Below, piece after piece: positions 1 to 10,529 of a stretch of DNA of 64,000 nt. The first letter of the stretch is position 1. Every line of letters starts with the position of its first letter. The stretch is taken from positions 124,001 to 188,000 of the forward strand of contig JADGJC010000033.1 in NCBI GenBank assembly GCA_027596075.1. Reading direction: 5' to 3'. Below the pieces are notes generated by a model, which ran no database searches, was not told the origin of the DNA, and saw nothing but the letters and a program-made list of their open reading frames with translations. Made by a program: the position numbers and the translations under genes. The stretch is from Rhizophlyctis rosea (lineage: Eukaryota; Chytridiomycota; Chytridiomycetes; Rhizophlyctidales; Rhizophlyctidaceae).

Positions 1-2687
1 ATCTGCACCACTAAGAGCAGCTGATTTGGAAGTGGAAACCGAGGACGGTCGGGTTAGGCGGAGAGTGGGCGGTGCTGTTGGTGAGGATGACGATGAGGAG
101 GACGATGACGATGATGACGACGAAGATGACGTTCTGGAAGGTGATGCGGGGGAAGATGATGAGGACGATGACGATGATGAAGGGGAGGAGGACGACGACG
201 AAGAAGCCATGCAACGTTTGAATTATCGTGAGGGACGCAGATCTGCCTCTAGATTGTTGCGCGAGGAAGTGGAGGAAGGAAAGGATGAAGCTTTTGCTTT
301 TGCGGACAGCGACAGTGATATGGGTCTTGATAGCGAGGAAGAGGCGGGACGGGTAAATGGTGGGGACGGGTTTGATGACTCCGAGGAGGAGGAAGAGGAT
401 GATGATGATGATGAGGGACCAAGGTGGAAAGCGAAGTTGCTGGAAAGGGCAGAAACGGCTTTCAAAGCGCGGAAGCGAGTGAATCTCATGCAGCTAGTAT
501 ATGGATCGGAGGAGAATGTTGGACTCGGAGGGGAGTTGGAATCGGAGAGCGAGGAAGATGCGGAGGAGGGCGGGCTGTTCACAGTGAAAAAGCGGAGGGT
601 TCGAAAGACACGATCGCTTGCGCTTGTGGATACGTGTAAAGTGGAGGTACTGACGGAGGACTTGCAGGGTTGGGATGATGAAGATGTGAGTAATTGTCAG
701 GTTCATCTGCGCTTGATTTCGCTGTAACTCATTTTGTACACTTTTCTAGACATTGGAATCTCTCCGCTACCGCTTCATCACCGCACAACCGCAAGCAGGG
801 GCAGGCGGAGAGGGGAATGAGAACGGCGAGAACGGGGACGAAGAAGTCTACGGCGACTTTGAAGATCTGGAAACAGGGGAGGTAGTGAAAGCTGATGGGA
901 CAGAAGACGAGACCAAGCCTGCTGAGGCGGATGACGAAGGAACAGCACTAGCAAAGAAAAAGGAAGAATTGAAACGCAAGTTCGATGCGGAGTACGACGG
1001 CAGTGACGAGGAAGATGGGAAGGGCAATCTGTATGAAACGATGAAGGAGGATCTGGCTCGGCAGGCGGCACTCAATCGTGCGGAATTTGAGGACGATGAT
1101 CCGGAGACGAGGGCGCAGGTGGAAGGGTACAGACCTGGATTGTACGTCCGGATAGTTTTGCAAGGGATGCCTTGTGAGTTTGTGGAGAACTTTGATCCGG
1201 TGTATCCGGTTATCATTGGAGGGTTGTTGCCTACGGAAGAGACGTTTGGTTTCATGCAGGTGAGTTGCGATGTTTGAGAGATGGTTTCGATCGCCCGTCA
1301 ATAACTTTGGGGTCAAGGTCCGCATAAAGCGCCACCGTTGGCATAAGAAAATTCTCAAAACGAATGATCCACTTATCTTTTCGTTGGGCTGGAGACGGTT
1401 CCAAAGTATACCCATTTACTCGCTGGACGACCGGATACGAAACCGGATGTTGAAGTACACGCCGGAACATATGCATTGTTTGGCTACCATTTACGGTATG
1501 TACCTTGGCCGGTGCAAGTTCAGAATGCATCTCATGTATCCTGACTTCACGTTCCATCAGGCCCTGTAACACCTCCTAACACCGGTTTCTGTTGCGTTCA
1601 ATCCGTCTCTGAAGTTTCGGTATGTCTTTGCATGGTCAATCGCCGTTCATTTTTCCCACATTGTATTTAAAGGTATTCATTCTCCGCAGACGGGTTTCCG
1701 CATCAGCGCCACTGGTGTCGTTCTCGACATCAATCAAAGCACGGAAGTCGTCAAGAAGCTCAAACTTACTGGAACGCCGTACAAGGTCTTCAAGAACACC
1801 GCGTTCATCAAGGATATGTTTACTACTGCTTTGGAAGTTGCCAAGTTTGAAGGGGCCAGCATTCGAACTGTCAGTGGTATTCGGGGGCAGGTCAAGAAGG
1901 CTCTGGCGGTATGTTGTCCGCCCTTTCATCATGGACTTCTTATCCGAACCGCATTAGTCACTTCCAAATATCTAATGCACAATTGGTTTCTCATAGAAAC
2001 CGGAGGGTTGCTTCCGTGCAGCGTTCGAGGATAAGATCTTGATGAGCGATATTGTGTTTTTGCGAGCATGGTATCCCATCAAACCGAAGAAGTTCTACAA
2101 CCCTGTCACTTCGCTGCTTTTGTCCAGTAAGACTGAATGGCAGGGAATGCGGACCGTTGGGCAGATCCGCCGTGACGAGGGATTGAAAACGCCGAGGAAT
2201 AAGGATTCTGAGTACAAGGTAAAGTTTCACATTTGTCCAAATCGAAAGTTTCATCCATCGATATTCATGAAACAATCTTTCCCGTCCGCAGCCAATCGAA
2301 CGTATCGCCCGCCGCTTCAACCCCCTCAAAATCCCCAAATCCCTTCAAGCCGACCTCCCCTTCGCCTCCAAACCCAAACTCCTTCAAAAACAAAAACGCC
2401 CCGGTCTCCTCCAACGCCGCGCCGTCGTGCTCGAACCGCACGAAAAGAAGGTCGCAACGCTCATCCAGGCCATCAACACCATTAAAAACGAAAAGGAGCT
2501 CAAGCGGAAGATAAAGACAAGGGAGAAGCGTGAGGAGTATCATAAGAAGAAGGCGAAGATTGAGGGCGTGGATGCGGAGAAGAAGAAGGAGAGGATGAAG
2601 GAGTTCTTTAGGGCTGAGGGGAAGAAGAGGGCTCGGGAGGAGAGGGCTGCGGAGGGTGGGAGTAGGAAGAAGAAGAGGCAGGGGTGA
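1..2687 (+). CDS. BMS1: BMS1 ribosome-biogenesis GTPase, C-terminal part (5' truncated by window)
   Basis: BMS1 is the nucleolar GTPase that brings Rcl1 to the U3 small-subunit processome for early 40S assembly. Seven exons close in phase: <1-685, 750-1259, 1318-1496, 1561-1619, 1690-1908, 1997-2218 and 2292-2687. The first exon codes for a long Asp/Glu tract typical of the BMS1 linker. Exons 2-6 carry the conserved C-terminal core: [35 protein letters not shown] and [10 protein letters not shown]. The last exon is a Lys/Arg-rich coiled tail ending KKKRQG. The N-terminal GTPase domain lies left of the window. The frame is open to base 2 with no ATG, so the start is outside. The family assignment is firm; the introns are inferred from GT/AG sites and phase. 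Confidence 0.93.
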
Positions 2688-2848
2688 TGGGTCGTTTTTT
2701 TTTGGGTTGTGGAAGACATCCAATCTTTTGTACATGTAAAAAGTATATACAAGTGTAATTTATCTGTCTACAGTTATCTACCCTACATGCATACTGCTAC
2801 CTCTGCTCGTTACCCCTTCCCATTGCCAATGGCGATCCCTAAATTAAC

Positions 2849-4566
2849 CTACCCCACCCTAAACTTGCTTCGCATATTCAAGCATCTCCCAACATCAACC
2901 ATCTTCTCCCTAGGTTTCCCACGCTCCCCTCCCTCCTTCTCCTCCTGAGCATCTATCCGCATCCAATCTGCAAATGAAACGGTCTGAACTCCGCGCGCCT
3001 TCAACAAATCCTCCACATCCGCAAGCGGTGCGGCATCGTCTAATTTCTTCAATGGCAGTTGCTTATTTTTAACATCTTCCAAGATCACGTCGGCAGTCTC
3101 GACGGCATCGTACATTGTGGCGGCGATGACGCCGGTGGGTCCACGTTTGAGCCAGCCTGCGACATATAAGCCTGGAACTCGCTCACCCTGATGAGAGGTA
3201 ATAAGTCATGGCTTATTAGTTTTGGTGTAACGCTAATCATCCATACCTCAGCCAAAACTCGTCCCCTATCATTCGGAACCACACCCTTCCTTGAATCAAA
3301 CGGTATCCCTTCCGGCGCCACAATCTGATATCCAATACTCCTCAACAACAACCCACCCTTCAACTCCCCCATCTCTGTCGTCATTTCAGCGCGAGGGCTT
3401 TCCGGCGGTCCAGTCAGCGTGTTCTTCATGAACTGCAATCCCTCCAACTTCAATCCGTTTGTCAACAAAGCGGATGGCGTTGCCAAGAATTGTAAGGACC
3501 ATGATTTGCTTGCTCCAGTCTTTGGTGACAGTGCGTTTTTGTGCAGGAGATCCATCAGTCGACGGCGGGCTCGGTCTTTTTTGAGGATGGCGTCGCCGGC
3601 TTTGATTTGTGATTCGAGGAGGGGTACGTTGATGGAGAAACGGGTGTCCGGGAGGGCCATCATTTCGCGGACTTCTTTAGCTGTGAATGAGACCTGGGAA
3701 GGTTTTACTCTTTTCACTTCTCATTTCTCATCCGATCCCTTGTGAGAATACCTGCAATGGTCCTCGCCGACCAACGAGGTGCACATGTCGGATCTTGTTA
3801 TTCCGCAGTTTCTCGAGCGCATGCTCCGTAATATCAGTCTTGGCCAGCTCTTCTATAGGACACAACAAGATCCTGGCTACATCCAATGCAACATTGCCAT
3901 GCCCGACCACAATTGCGGTGTCGGAGCTGGTGAGGTCAGGATTCAAATCCTTATGCTCTGGGAGGCCATTATACCAGCCAACAAACGCGCGAGCTGAGAA
4001 TACGTTGGGTATACTTTCTTCATTGGCTAATCCCAAACGCCGATCTTGAGATGCGCCGCAAGCAAGGAGGATGGCATTAAATCGCGGACGGAGTTCGGTT
4101 ATAGATATGTCTTGGCCGACGCGTACATTGCCTAGATAGCGAAAGCGACTTTCCTGTGCGACTGTCTCGAACTTGTGAATGACGTTCTGGCAAGCAGCAT
4201 AGGTTATGAACGAAGTTATTCACGTATGATTGCCTGGTGTCCACAAATACCTTGACTTCCGGATGGTCGGGCGCAACCCCATACCGTACGAGTCCATATG
4301 GAACTGGAAGCGCCTCGAGCATGTCGATGTCGATGTTATCGGATGCTTTCAGGAGACGGTCGGCCGCGTAGAAGCCAGCTGGAGTGGAGCAGTGATGAAG
4401 AAGAAGCGTTCACTTCGTTCCCCTCCAACCAGCACGTACCTGGGCCACTCCCCACGATGCAGACCTTCGATCTGGGACCTGCAGCCATCGAGTAAAGCCG
4501 CACCACTCCATGCAGCCGACTAGGCGACGACAACCTTGAAGTTAGGCAGAGCCTGAAGAGCACCAT
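2849..4566 (-). CDS. ARH1: NADPH:adrenodoxin/ferredoxin oxidoreductase, mitochondrial
   Basis: This FAD enzyme passes electrons from NADPH to mitochondrial ferredoxin for Fe-S cluster and heme A synthesis. Five exons on the minus strand: 4566-4440, 4378-4251, 4186-3752, 3693-3247 and 3187-2849, giving 491 residues (yeast Arh1 is about the same length). The N-terminus is Arg/Ser-rich and acid-poor, like a mitochondrial presequence. Next comes the FAD-binding GSGPAGFYAA, whose Ala codon is split by intron 1, then [17 protein letters not shown] and the NADPH-binding region [15 protein letters not shown] with LVGRRGP. The C-terminal part has [16 protein letters not shown], the conserved FAD contact. 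The closest alternative family is glutamate synthase small subunit, which lacks the RYGVAPDHP motif. Confidence 0.95.
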
Positions 4567-4986
4567 CGCTGAATATCGTTCTTCAAACTTGAATGTTACT
4601 TTAAGCGGATTTCGGTCAATGGGGTCAGTGTGCAGGAGTTATTTTTAGCATCGGTTGGATGATGGACGCGTCCAATGCGGTGTCTGGTTCAGGATGAGAT
4701 ATTGGCTGGAGCGATGAGTCATATCAGAACACCCATCAGCAACATTGCTGACCAAAGCAGCCTTGGCATCACGTGAAGACCCTCGTGTCAAATTCACACT
4801 GTCAATGCTGTCATGGAGGCTCAAGCATCCCTTCTCACCAACCCCCTCAAATTCACTCAAACACTGCTAATTTACTGTACAAAAACAACATACAAGCTAC
4901 CATCGGCAAGTTATTCCGTCCCCATATAAAATCGCCACCCGTACCCTCAACTTTTTACGTCTCCTCTCTACACTCGGTCATAACAG
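4567..4986. other. divergent promoter region between ARH1 and the 4987 gene
   Basis: About 420 bases lie between two divergently transcribed starts. No coding frame with family signal is visible. It should hold both promoters; only one clear core element is seen, a TATA-like box near the right-hand gene. Confidence 0.6.
4925..4930 (+). promoter_or_regulatory. TATA-like box upstream of the 4987 gene
   Basis: TATAAA lies 57 bases before the ATG at 4987, inside CCCATATAAAATCG. The spacing is plausible for a core promoter with a short 5' leader. It is a sequence match only. Confidence 0.4.
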
Positions 4987-5592
4987 ATGCAAAGCGTCGT
5001 AACGAGGACCTCTCCCTCCACCAGGAGTGGGTCTCGCGTCTCGTCCCACGACCCTCTATCCGACGAATGGGACGACTGGTACGCTCCCCCAAAGCAAAAC
5101 ACAAACACACCTCCCACCGCAGCTTCACCGCCCTCCGCAACCGCAACATACCTTGCCTCACCGCCATCCTCCCCACCGTTCAACCATTCCGACTCTTACA
5201 CCGCGACATGCTTTTCCGCTTTCAACGCACTTCCTCCAGTTTCCGAATCCCTTTCAACCATTTCATCATATGTCTTTGCTCCTCACCCTCTCGTTGCACG
5301 CTTCCTGCCCCCCGTACGTGACACGGTGACTGGCGCCATCAACAAAGGAGTCAAAGCATTTGAAGACTTTGTTGAAGGAAAGGGGACAGGGGAGCGAGTG
5401 CGTCCTGTCGAAACTGACCTAGATTCAGAGAATAAGGTCGTGTGGGATTCCACGTTGGCAGCAGATGCAGATGATATGCCTGTGCCGGAAAGGGTTGGAA
5501 GTATGGTGGATATCGGAGGTTCCGGGACCATGACAAATCGGAAAGATAGGAAAGGAAAGGGGGCTGCGGCTGATGTGAAGAAAGCTGATTAA
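4987..5592 (+). CDS. hypothetical Pro/Ser-rich protein, 201 residues
   Basis: A single open frame starts at the first ATG after a TATA-like box. The first half is low complexity, rich in Ser, Thr and Pro, with one acidic-aromatic patch (DEWDDWYAPP, about residues 26-35). The middle (about residues 95-130) has an amphipathic stretch, HPLVARFLPPVRDTV followed by INKGVKAFEDFVEG. The tail is acidic and then ends with a Lys-rich segment (KDRKGKG). I do not recognise the family. The central stretch vaguely recalls the phospholipid-binding helix region of Opi1-type regulators, but that is too weak to assign. Support is the ORF length, the good start context and the lack of competing frames. Confidence 0.6.
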   Translation: MQSVVTRTSPSTRSGSRVSSHDPLSDEWDDWYAPPKQNTNTPPTAASPPSATATYLASPPSSPPFNHSDSYTATCFSAFNALPPVSESLSTISSYVFAPHPLVARFLPPVRDTVTGAINKGVKAFEDFVEGKGTGERVRPVETDLDSENKVVWDSTLAADADDMPVPERVGSMVDIGGSGTMTNRKDRKGKGAAADVKKAD

Positions 5593-5742
5593 GTGGAGGG
5601 CGGAGGTAGCATCAATTTTGGAAATCATCGAGCTTGTGCTGTTTTATACTTTGTATATATGATGTATCAATTTTGAATATGTAAATTTTTGTCATTTCGT
5701 CAATGCAATGGTGATGAAGAAGAGTCGTCCGGCGATGATGTT

Positions 5743-6541
5743 TCATAATTTCGCAGCCGCAACATTTCCGACATACAATTTCGGTCCATACTTCTCCAAA
5801 ACGGAGGCATTATGAAATTGTGCAAACTCCTTGGATGCATCCTTCCCGGCAACCTGAGAACATTCAATAAGCACATCGCCAGCGATAAGCAAGCTACTTT
5901 GCCAATTACCTTGTTCAAAACCTTCTTTCCGCCCTGCATACAGAAATTTGTCAGCATATCGCGCTCACAAATCTCATACCATGAATACTCACAGGATGCT
6001 CATCCGCAAACTTCGTGACATCGTACACCTTCCCGTTCACAATAATCCATAAATCACTAGGCTTAGAATGCTCGGCAACACTTGCCGGCGTGAAAGTCTT
6101 GTCCCCAGTAGCAGCCTCCTTGCCACCGCTCCCCGCTCCCTTTGCACTCGGCCCTGCACTTTCTCCGACATCTCCAACCTCCAACTTTGGCCCGTACTTT
6201 GTTAAGACGGACGGGTTGTGGAATTGGGCAAACTGCTTAGAGGCATCTTGTCCTGCGACCTGCGCGTTGACGCGTTAGTTCACCAGACGCGGTGTTGGGT
6301 AAATGGTCCCTAGACACCTTTAGCAGCACTTTCTTCCCACCAGCTGTCATGGAAAGGGAATGCACAGCAGAGAGTATGAGTATGCCTGGTAGACAATGCC
6401 CGTGGTGAAGAAGGAGTTTGGGTCACACGTACGATGCTCATCTGCGAACTTGGTGACATCATAAGCTTTGCCGTTAACTATTATCCAGGCATCCGAGGCA
6501 GAAGAGTGTTTGGCAACCTCGCTTGCGGATAGCGTGGGCAT
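5743..6541 (-). CDS. tandem cytochrome b5 domain protein, 178 residues
   Basis: A soluble protein made of two cytochrome b5 heme-binding domains. Five exons: 6541-6433, 6343-6318, 6259-5993, 5933-5910 and 5853-5743. Each half reads WIIVNGK-YDVTKFADEHPGGKK, then a short microexon (26 and 24 bases) and VAG-DASK-FAQFHN. The HPGG histidine and the later FHN histidine are the two axial heme ligands in this family; both are present in both copies. No membrane anchor or signal peptide is visible, so a cytosolic electron carrier is likely. The linker (about residues 80-110) is Gly/Ala/Ser-rich. The repeated exon pattern indicates internal duplication. The partner reductase or desaturase cannot be told from context. 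Confidence 0.88.
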
Positions 6542-7065
6542 TGTGTTGCGAATTGCTGGTCAGTCTGGGTTGAATGTGATAGAGCTTTTTTTAGTTGCTG
6601 GGGTTGGGTGTGAGTGTGAATGTGGAAGGAGCAAAGCTCATGTCCCTTTTTGACATGTGAAAACCGGATTGTTACGTAAGCAGGCTTTGGTTTCAGTTGT
6701 ATCGCAGTCCGAACACCGTGACCTTGGCAAACTCCAGCATGAACGGTCATAGCTATGGGGCGGTGCTTTCCACTCTTGGTGTGGGTCCTGAACGGTCTGA
6801 TTTGGACGTCGGAGGTTTCTTCCGCATCCTGGGCCATCCATGATGGTACCATTGACATCTCCATCGCGATTGCATTTGCCACCTCGCCAAACTTTGCAAC
6901 ATGCATCAATAGGCTGGCAGCCCTGTCACGTACAGTAGTTACAGATTCTGATATCGCAGGATTCGTACCCAACAACCAGATGACAACCCATCACCAACAC
7001 AAATCTACAAAGGCGACCGAAATTCTTCTACATGAAAATCTACAATTAATCTACATCATCTACAT
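6542..7065. other. intergenic, nothing recognised
   Basis: About 520 bases between the cytochrome b5 gene start and the 3' end of the coiled-coil gene. Frames are short and show no family signal. It should contain the cytochrome b5 promoter. Confidence 0.5.
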
Positions 7066-9690
7066 TTACATTTGGCTCTTCTTCATCCACCGCATCCACC
7101 CTGAAGTAGGCAGGGGATCATCTGGATCCATCATGGACCCCTCTGCTCCGATACTCCGAACCTTGGAGCCTTCCGATGTTGACCCTTCTCCCTCTGTTCT
7201 CACTGTCGGCGGTGGATGAGGTGTATCCGCCTTCCGTCGGAACAGCGGTATAATAGCCGCAATCAAATTATCCGTGCTCCCTCCTTCCTCGCCACGCAAG
7301 CTTCCCATCGATCTGCTCTTCGACATTTGTCCAGGTCGAGGTCGCGATGAATCTTCATCCTAACAAACATAGAAAAATGTTAGTCAATGCACATACTTCA
7401 AAGTTACATACCACAAGAATACAGGAACAATCCAAAAACCCACCACAGGAACCAAACTCTTCTCATTCATCTTCTCATAATAAATCAACGCATAATCATT
7501 CAACGTCATCCGCACCGTCGCAATATCATGCAGCAAACTCTGCACCAACAACACCAATGGCAACACCAACTCATCCAACGCACTACTACCCCCACTACCA
7601 CTCCCACCGCCCTTCTTCTTCGGACTCCTCTTCTTATCCCCCTCCAAATCCTGCACCGGAAACCGTTCCGCTAACTCCCGAATATCTGCCATAATATTCT
7701 CAATAACATTATTCGACAACCGCGACAACTCCGCTAAATCAAACGTCCTCCTAATCTTCCGATTAAGTGATACCGTATCAGTGCCAAGCAGACGATTGTA
7801 CAGATGATCCCCCATCTTATGGAGGGTGCGGAGGTAAATGAGAGCCGGTTCGTTGGTGGATGCGTACATGGAGCCAGTAGAGTTGTTGCGGGAGAGACGG
7901 GAGCGGCGGTGGGTTGGTTGGTCCGATTGTTCGGTGTTGGAGGAAGGGTCGGAGTCGCGGAGGGCGGGTTCTGAGGCGGTTGTGCTGTGTTCCCAGGAGG
8001 CTTCTTCGTGGGTTGGTTCGGATTGGGAGGATTGGAACATTTTGGATATGATGTAGTGGTCGTTGTGTCCCGTCATCTGCACAATGTTCGGATCAGTAAG
8101 TAAACGTATTCCATATTAGTGTGGTGCAGGTGATTCCGTTGATACCCTTACCGTTCCGCTATGCTGATGATTTGCTCGCCTGAGCTGCGAATCCAATGTG
8201 CTCTGGCTGGGCAGACTGCTTGACACATATGACTCGAGTTCAGCAAACACAGACAGACGTGGTGCCGGATGCTCGTTCTCTCCATAATGCGACTCATGTT
8301 CGTCAACCACAGAACTCAATGCCGCCAACTCGTTCGACCTCTCAGACAGCAACTCCCTGGCCTCCAACAATTCAGCTTTCAACTGAGCTGCCGTGATACT
8401 GACTTCCTTCGCTTCCGCCAGCTCCGCCTTCAATTTGGTATTGGATGCAGACAACTCTCGTACTAGAGCTAAAAGAAGGCCGGAATCACCCCCATTTGCA
8501 ATTGGAGAATTGACTTCACGGGGTGGTTCTAGGGAGAATGAAGTTGCTTCGGTAAAGGCTGCCCGGGACTTCAGAATTGGTGAAGATTCTCTCTTCCGGA
8601 TTTGTCTCATGGTCTCCTCAGTTTCGGCCATGCCTGCGTGTTCCTGTTTGCACCTGTCATGGTATGCTTGAAGTTCTACACAGCGGGCAGATAGCTTCTT
8701 ATATTTGCGGCGGAGGCTGTTCTCGGATGCACGTGCTTGGAGAAGTTGGACGTTGATGGATTCCAACTATAATCTAGCGTTAATCAATAATCAGAGAGTC
8801 CAGATGCATCATTGGTTACCTCATGATCCATATGCGATTTTGTCTCCTTCAAGGGTTCCAGCTTCCCGATGTTGCGGCTCAATTTTGAAATCTGCTTGTC
8901 CTTTGCATCCATTTCAGTGGACATTTGGGAAAGCTGGGTCTCTGCCGAACGAAGTTGTGTCTCCAAGGATGCCACTTTCTGAAGAGGGTCAAGTTAGTCC
9001 ATCAGATTGAGACAGTTGAAAGCCCTGAAAACTACTCACTCCCGTCAAAGTCAACTTCACAGCTTTGATCTCCCGGCTAGATTCCATTTCTCTCTGTAAG
9101 TCGGATCGCGCAACGTCAAGTTCATCTTTCAATTGACCAATCTAAAGAGGAACAGTCACGAAATCAGAACACAAATCCATGATGGGGGAGTATGACCTTG
9201 AATGTATTCACCTGCCCTTCCGAAGCGGTCCGTGCTTCCATTGCATGCTGCAGCTTTGTCAACATTTCCAATGCAAGACTGGCTGTGGCCTTGATCTCGT
9301 CCTCCCTACTTCTGTACATCTGCAACAGACTCTGTGCCCGATCCCGCTTGGCAGAAGCTGGCCGAGGAGGATCATCTTCTGTCTCACTATCGGGCCCTGA
9401 TAATGCTGGCTCCTCCGCTAACTCATCTGAAGTTCTACAAATTAGCACCGTGTGAGCAGAAGTTGGATAGTCCATTCAAACGTACATAGTCGCAAGAAAG
9501 AAGCGCGATGCTTCTCCAGATCTTCTGTAGAAATGGGGTCGAAAGTAGGTAACCTTGGTCGAGACTGATGCCGCCGGCCGGGAGAAGCAGGAGAAGGGGA
9601 GGGGCGACGCAGGTGCAGAGGCTCTTTGGTAAAAGGCTGGTTCGGTGCCGGGTGTTGCAAGGTGCCTCCGTCCATTTCTGACCCCAGCAT
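7066..9690 (-). CDS. coiled-coil protein with C-terminal hydrophobic segment, about 752 residues
   Basis: Seven exons fit in phase: 9690-9486, 9426-9212, 9141-9040, 8978-8820, 8766-8152, 8076-7408 and 7359-7066. The N-terminus is Pro/Ser/Arg-rich. Residues of about 90-430 are heptad-like and rich in Glu, Leu and Lys (for example KVASLETQLRSAETQLSQM and LRRKYKKLSARCVELQAYH). Exon 6 holds a conserved-looking helical domain (LRTLHKMGDHLYNRLLGTD, RKIRRTFDLAELSRL) and ends with the hydrophobic stretch VPVVGFWIVPVFLWY, a possible membrane anchor. The tail is basic and Ser-rich. I do not recognise the family; a tethering or golgin-like role is only a guess. The exon 1 frame and the ATG at 9690 are the least certain parts, because no earlier in-frame ATG exists. 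Confidence 0.65.
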
Positions 9691-10529
9691 AGAGGCGGTC
9701 AGGGGAGAGGGATATGACAGGGCTGGCTGTCCAAATCTCCACAAGGAAGAGGACTACGTTTTCCGACCGCTTTTGAAAATATCAGGTGCGGAATGAGCTA
9801 GTCTCTTTGGTCGTTGGGGCCGACGAGTATGGAAGGCTGGGTCTTGGTTGTCGTTCAGCGCCGCCCAGATAAACAAAAGTAAATAAACAAAGGCGTGCAA
9901 AGGAAACCCGCATCATGCAATGCGGTGCATCAGATCCTGGTGCACTCATGGAGGGACGATGTTGTTTGATCAGGCCGCCCATCAATTATGGGCGTCATAC
10001 GGGTGATGGACGGCCAGATGTGACGTAGGCACGTGAAGAAATTGGCACTGAACAGCAAGCTATGTGTTGGTGAAACTGTGGACGAACGCTTGGTGGCACA
10101 GTCGGTCCAAGTTCAATTGATTTCGCGGTCCAAGTTTGGCACCTACACCCTAGTAACTTGGGGCCTGTAAGTACGGTCTGTACGGTCTGTACGGTCTGTA
10201 GCCTGTATTACTGCATGAGACCTTGCAATTGCACTTGCTTGACGTTTCTCAGCCTGTCAAAAGTCTCAAACTCTGGGTCTATAAGTACCTCATTCGTTGG
10301 AGGAGTTCCCATGCTGCTAACCAAACATATGCCCATCCCGCTCCTTGCCTAAACCAAACCAGAACCTGGCACACTCGCTAACGGTCGTCCCAATCCAAAG
10401 CAAAACTCATCTTTGTCCTCGACTTTTGAGACAGTCCCCCTCCCCCGTCCTCCCTCGCCCCGCCCTTCCCCCACCACCACCACCCCACCACCACCATCCC
10501 CCACCCACCCAAAACAAAAGTTTTCCCCC
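9691..10529. other. intergenic region left of the accessory island
   Basis: About 840 bases without a supported gene, lying between the starts of two divergent genes. It contains a short 9-base tandem repeat at 10172-10200 and a TATA-like CTATAAG near 10277. The stretch just before the OLD-type gene is very C-rich (CCACC/CCCC runs). The reading frame upstream of the ATG at 10530 is open but has no ATG. Confidence 0.5.
10172..10200 (+). repeat. 9-base tandem repeat, three copies
   Basis: The unit TACGGTCTG is repeated exactly three times, followed by TA. It sits about 330 bases upstream of the OLD-type gene start. It could be a small slippage repeat or an iterated binding site. Confidence 0.85.

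Noticed and set aside
9476..9742. Alternative frame for the first exon of the coiled-coil gene
   Set aside because: It can also splice in phase to exon 2, but lacks an ATG and reads less like protein than the chosen frame with DPISTEDLEKHRASF.
10413..10529. N-terminal extension of the OLD-type ORF
   Set aside because: The frame is open but has only TTG before 10530 and is Pro/Thr low-complexity from C-rich DNA; the family start fits ATG 10530.
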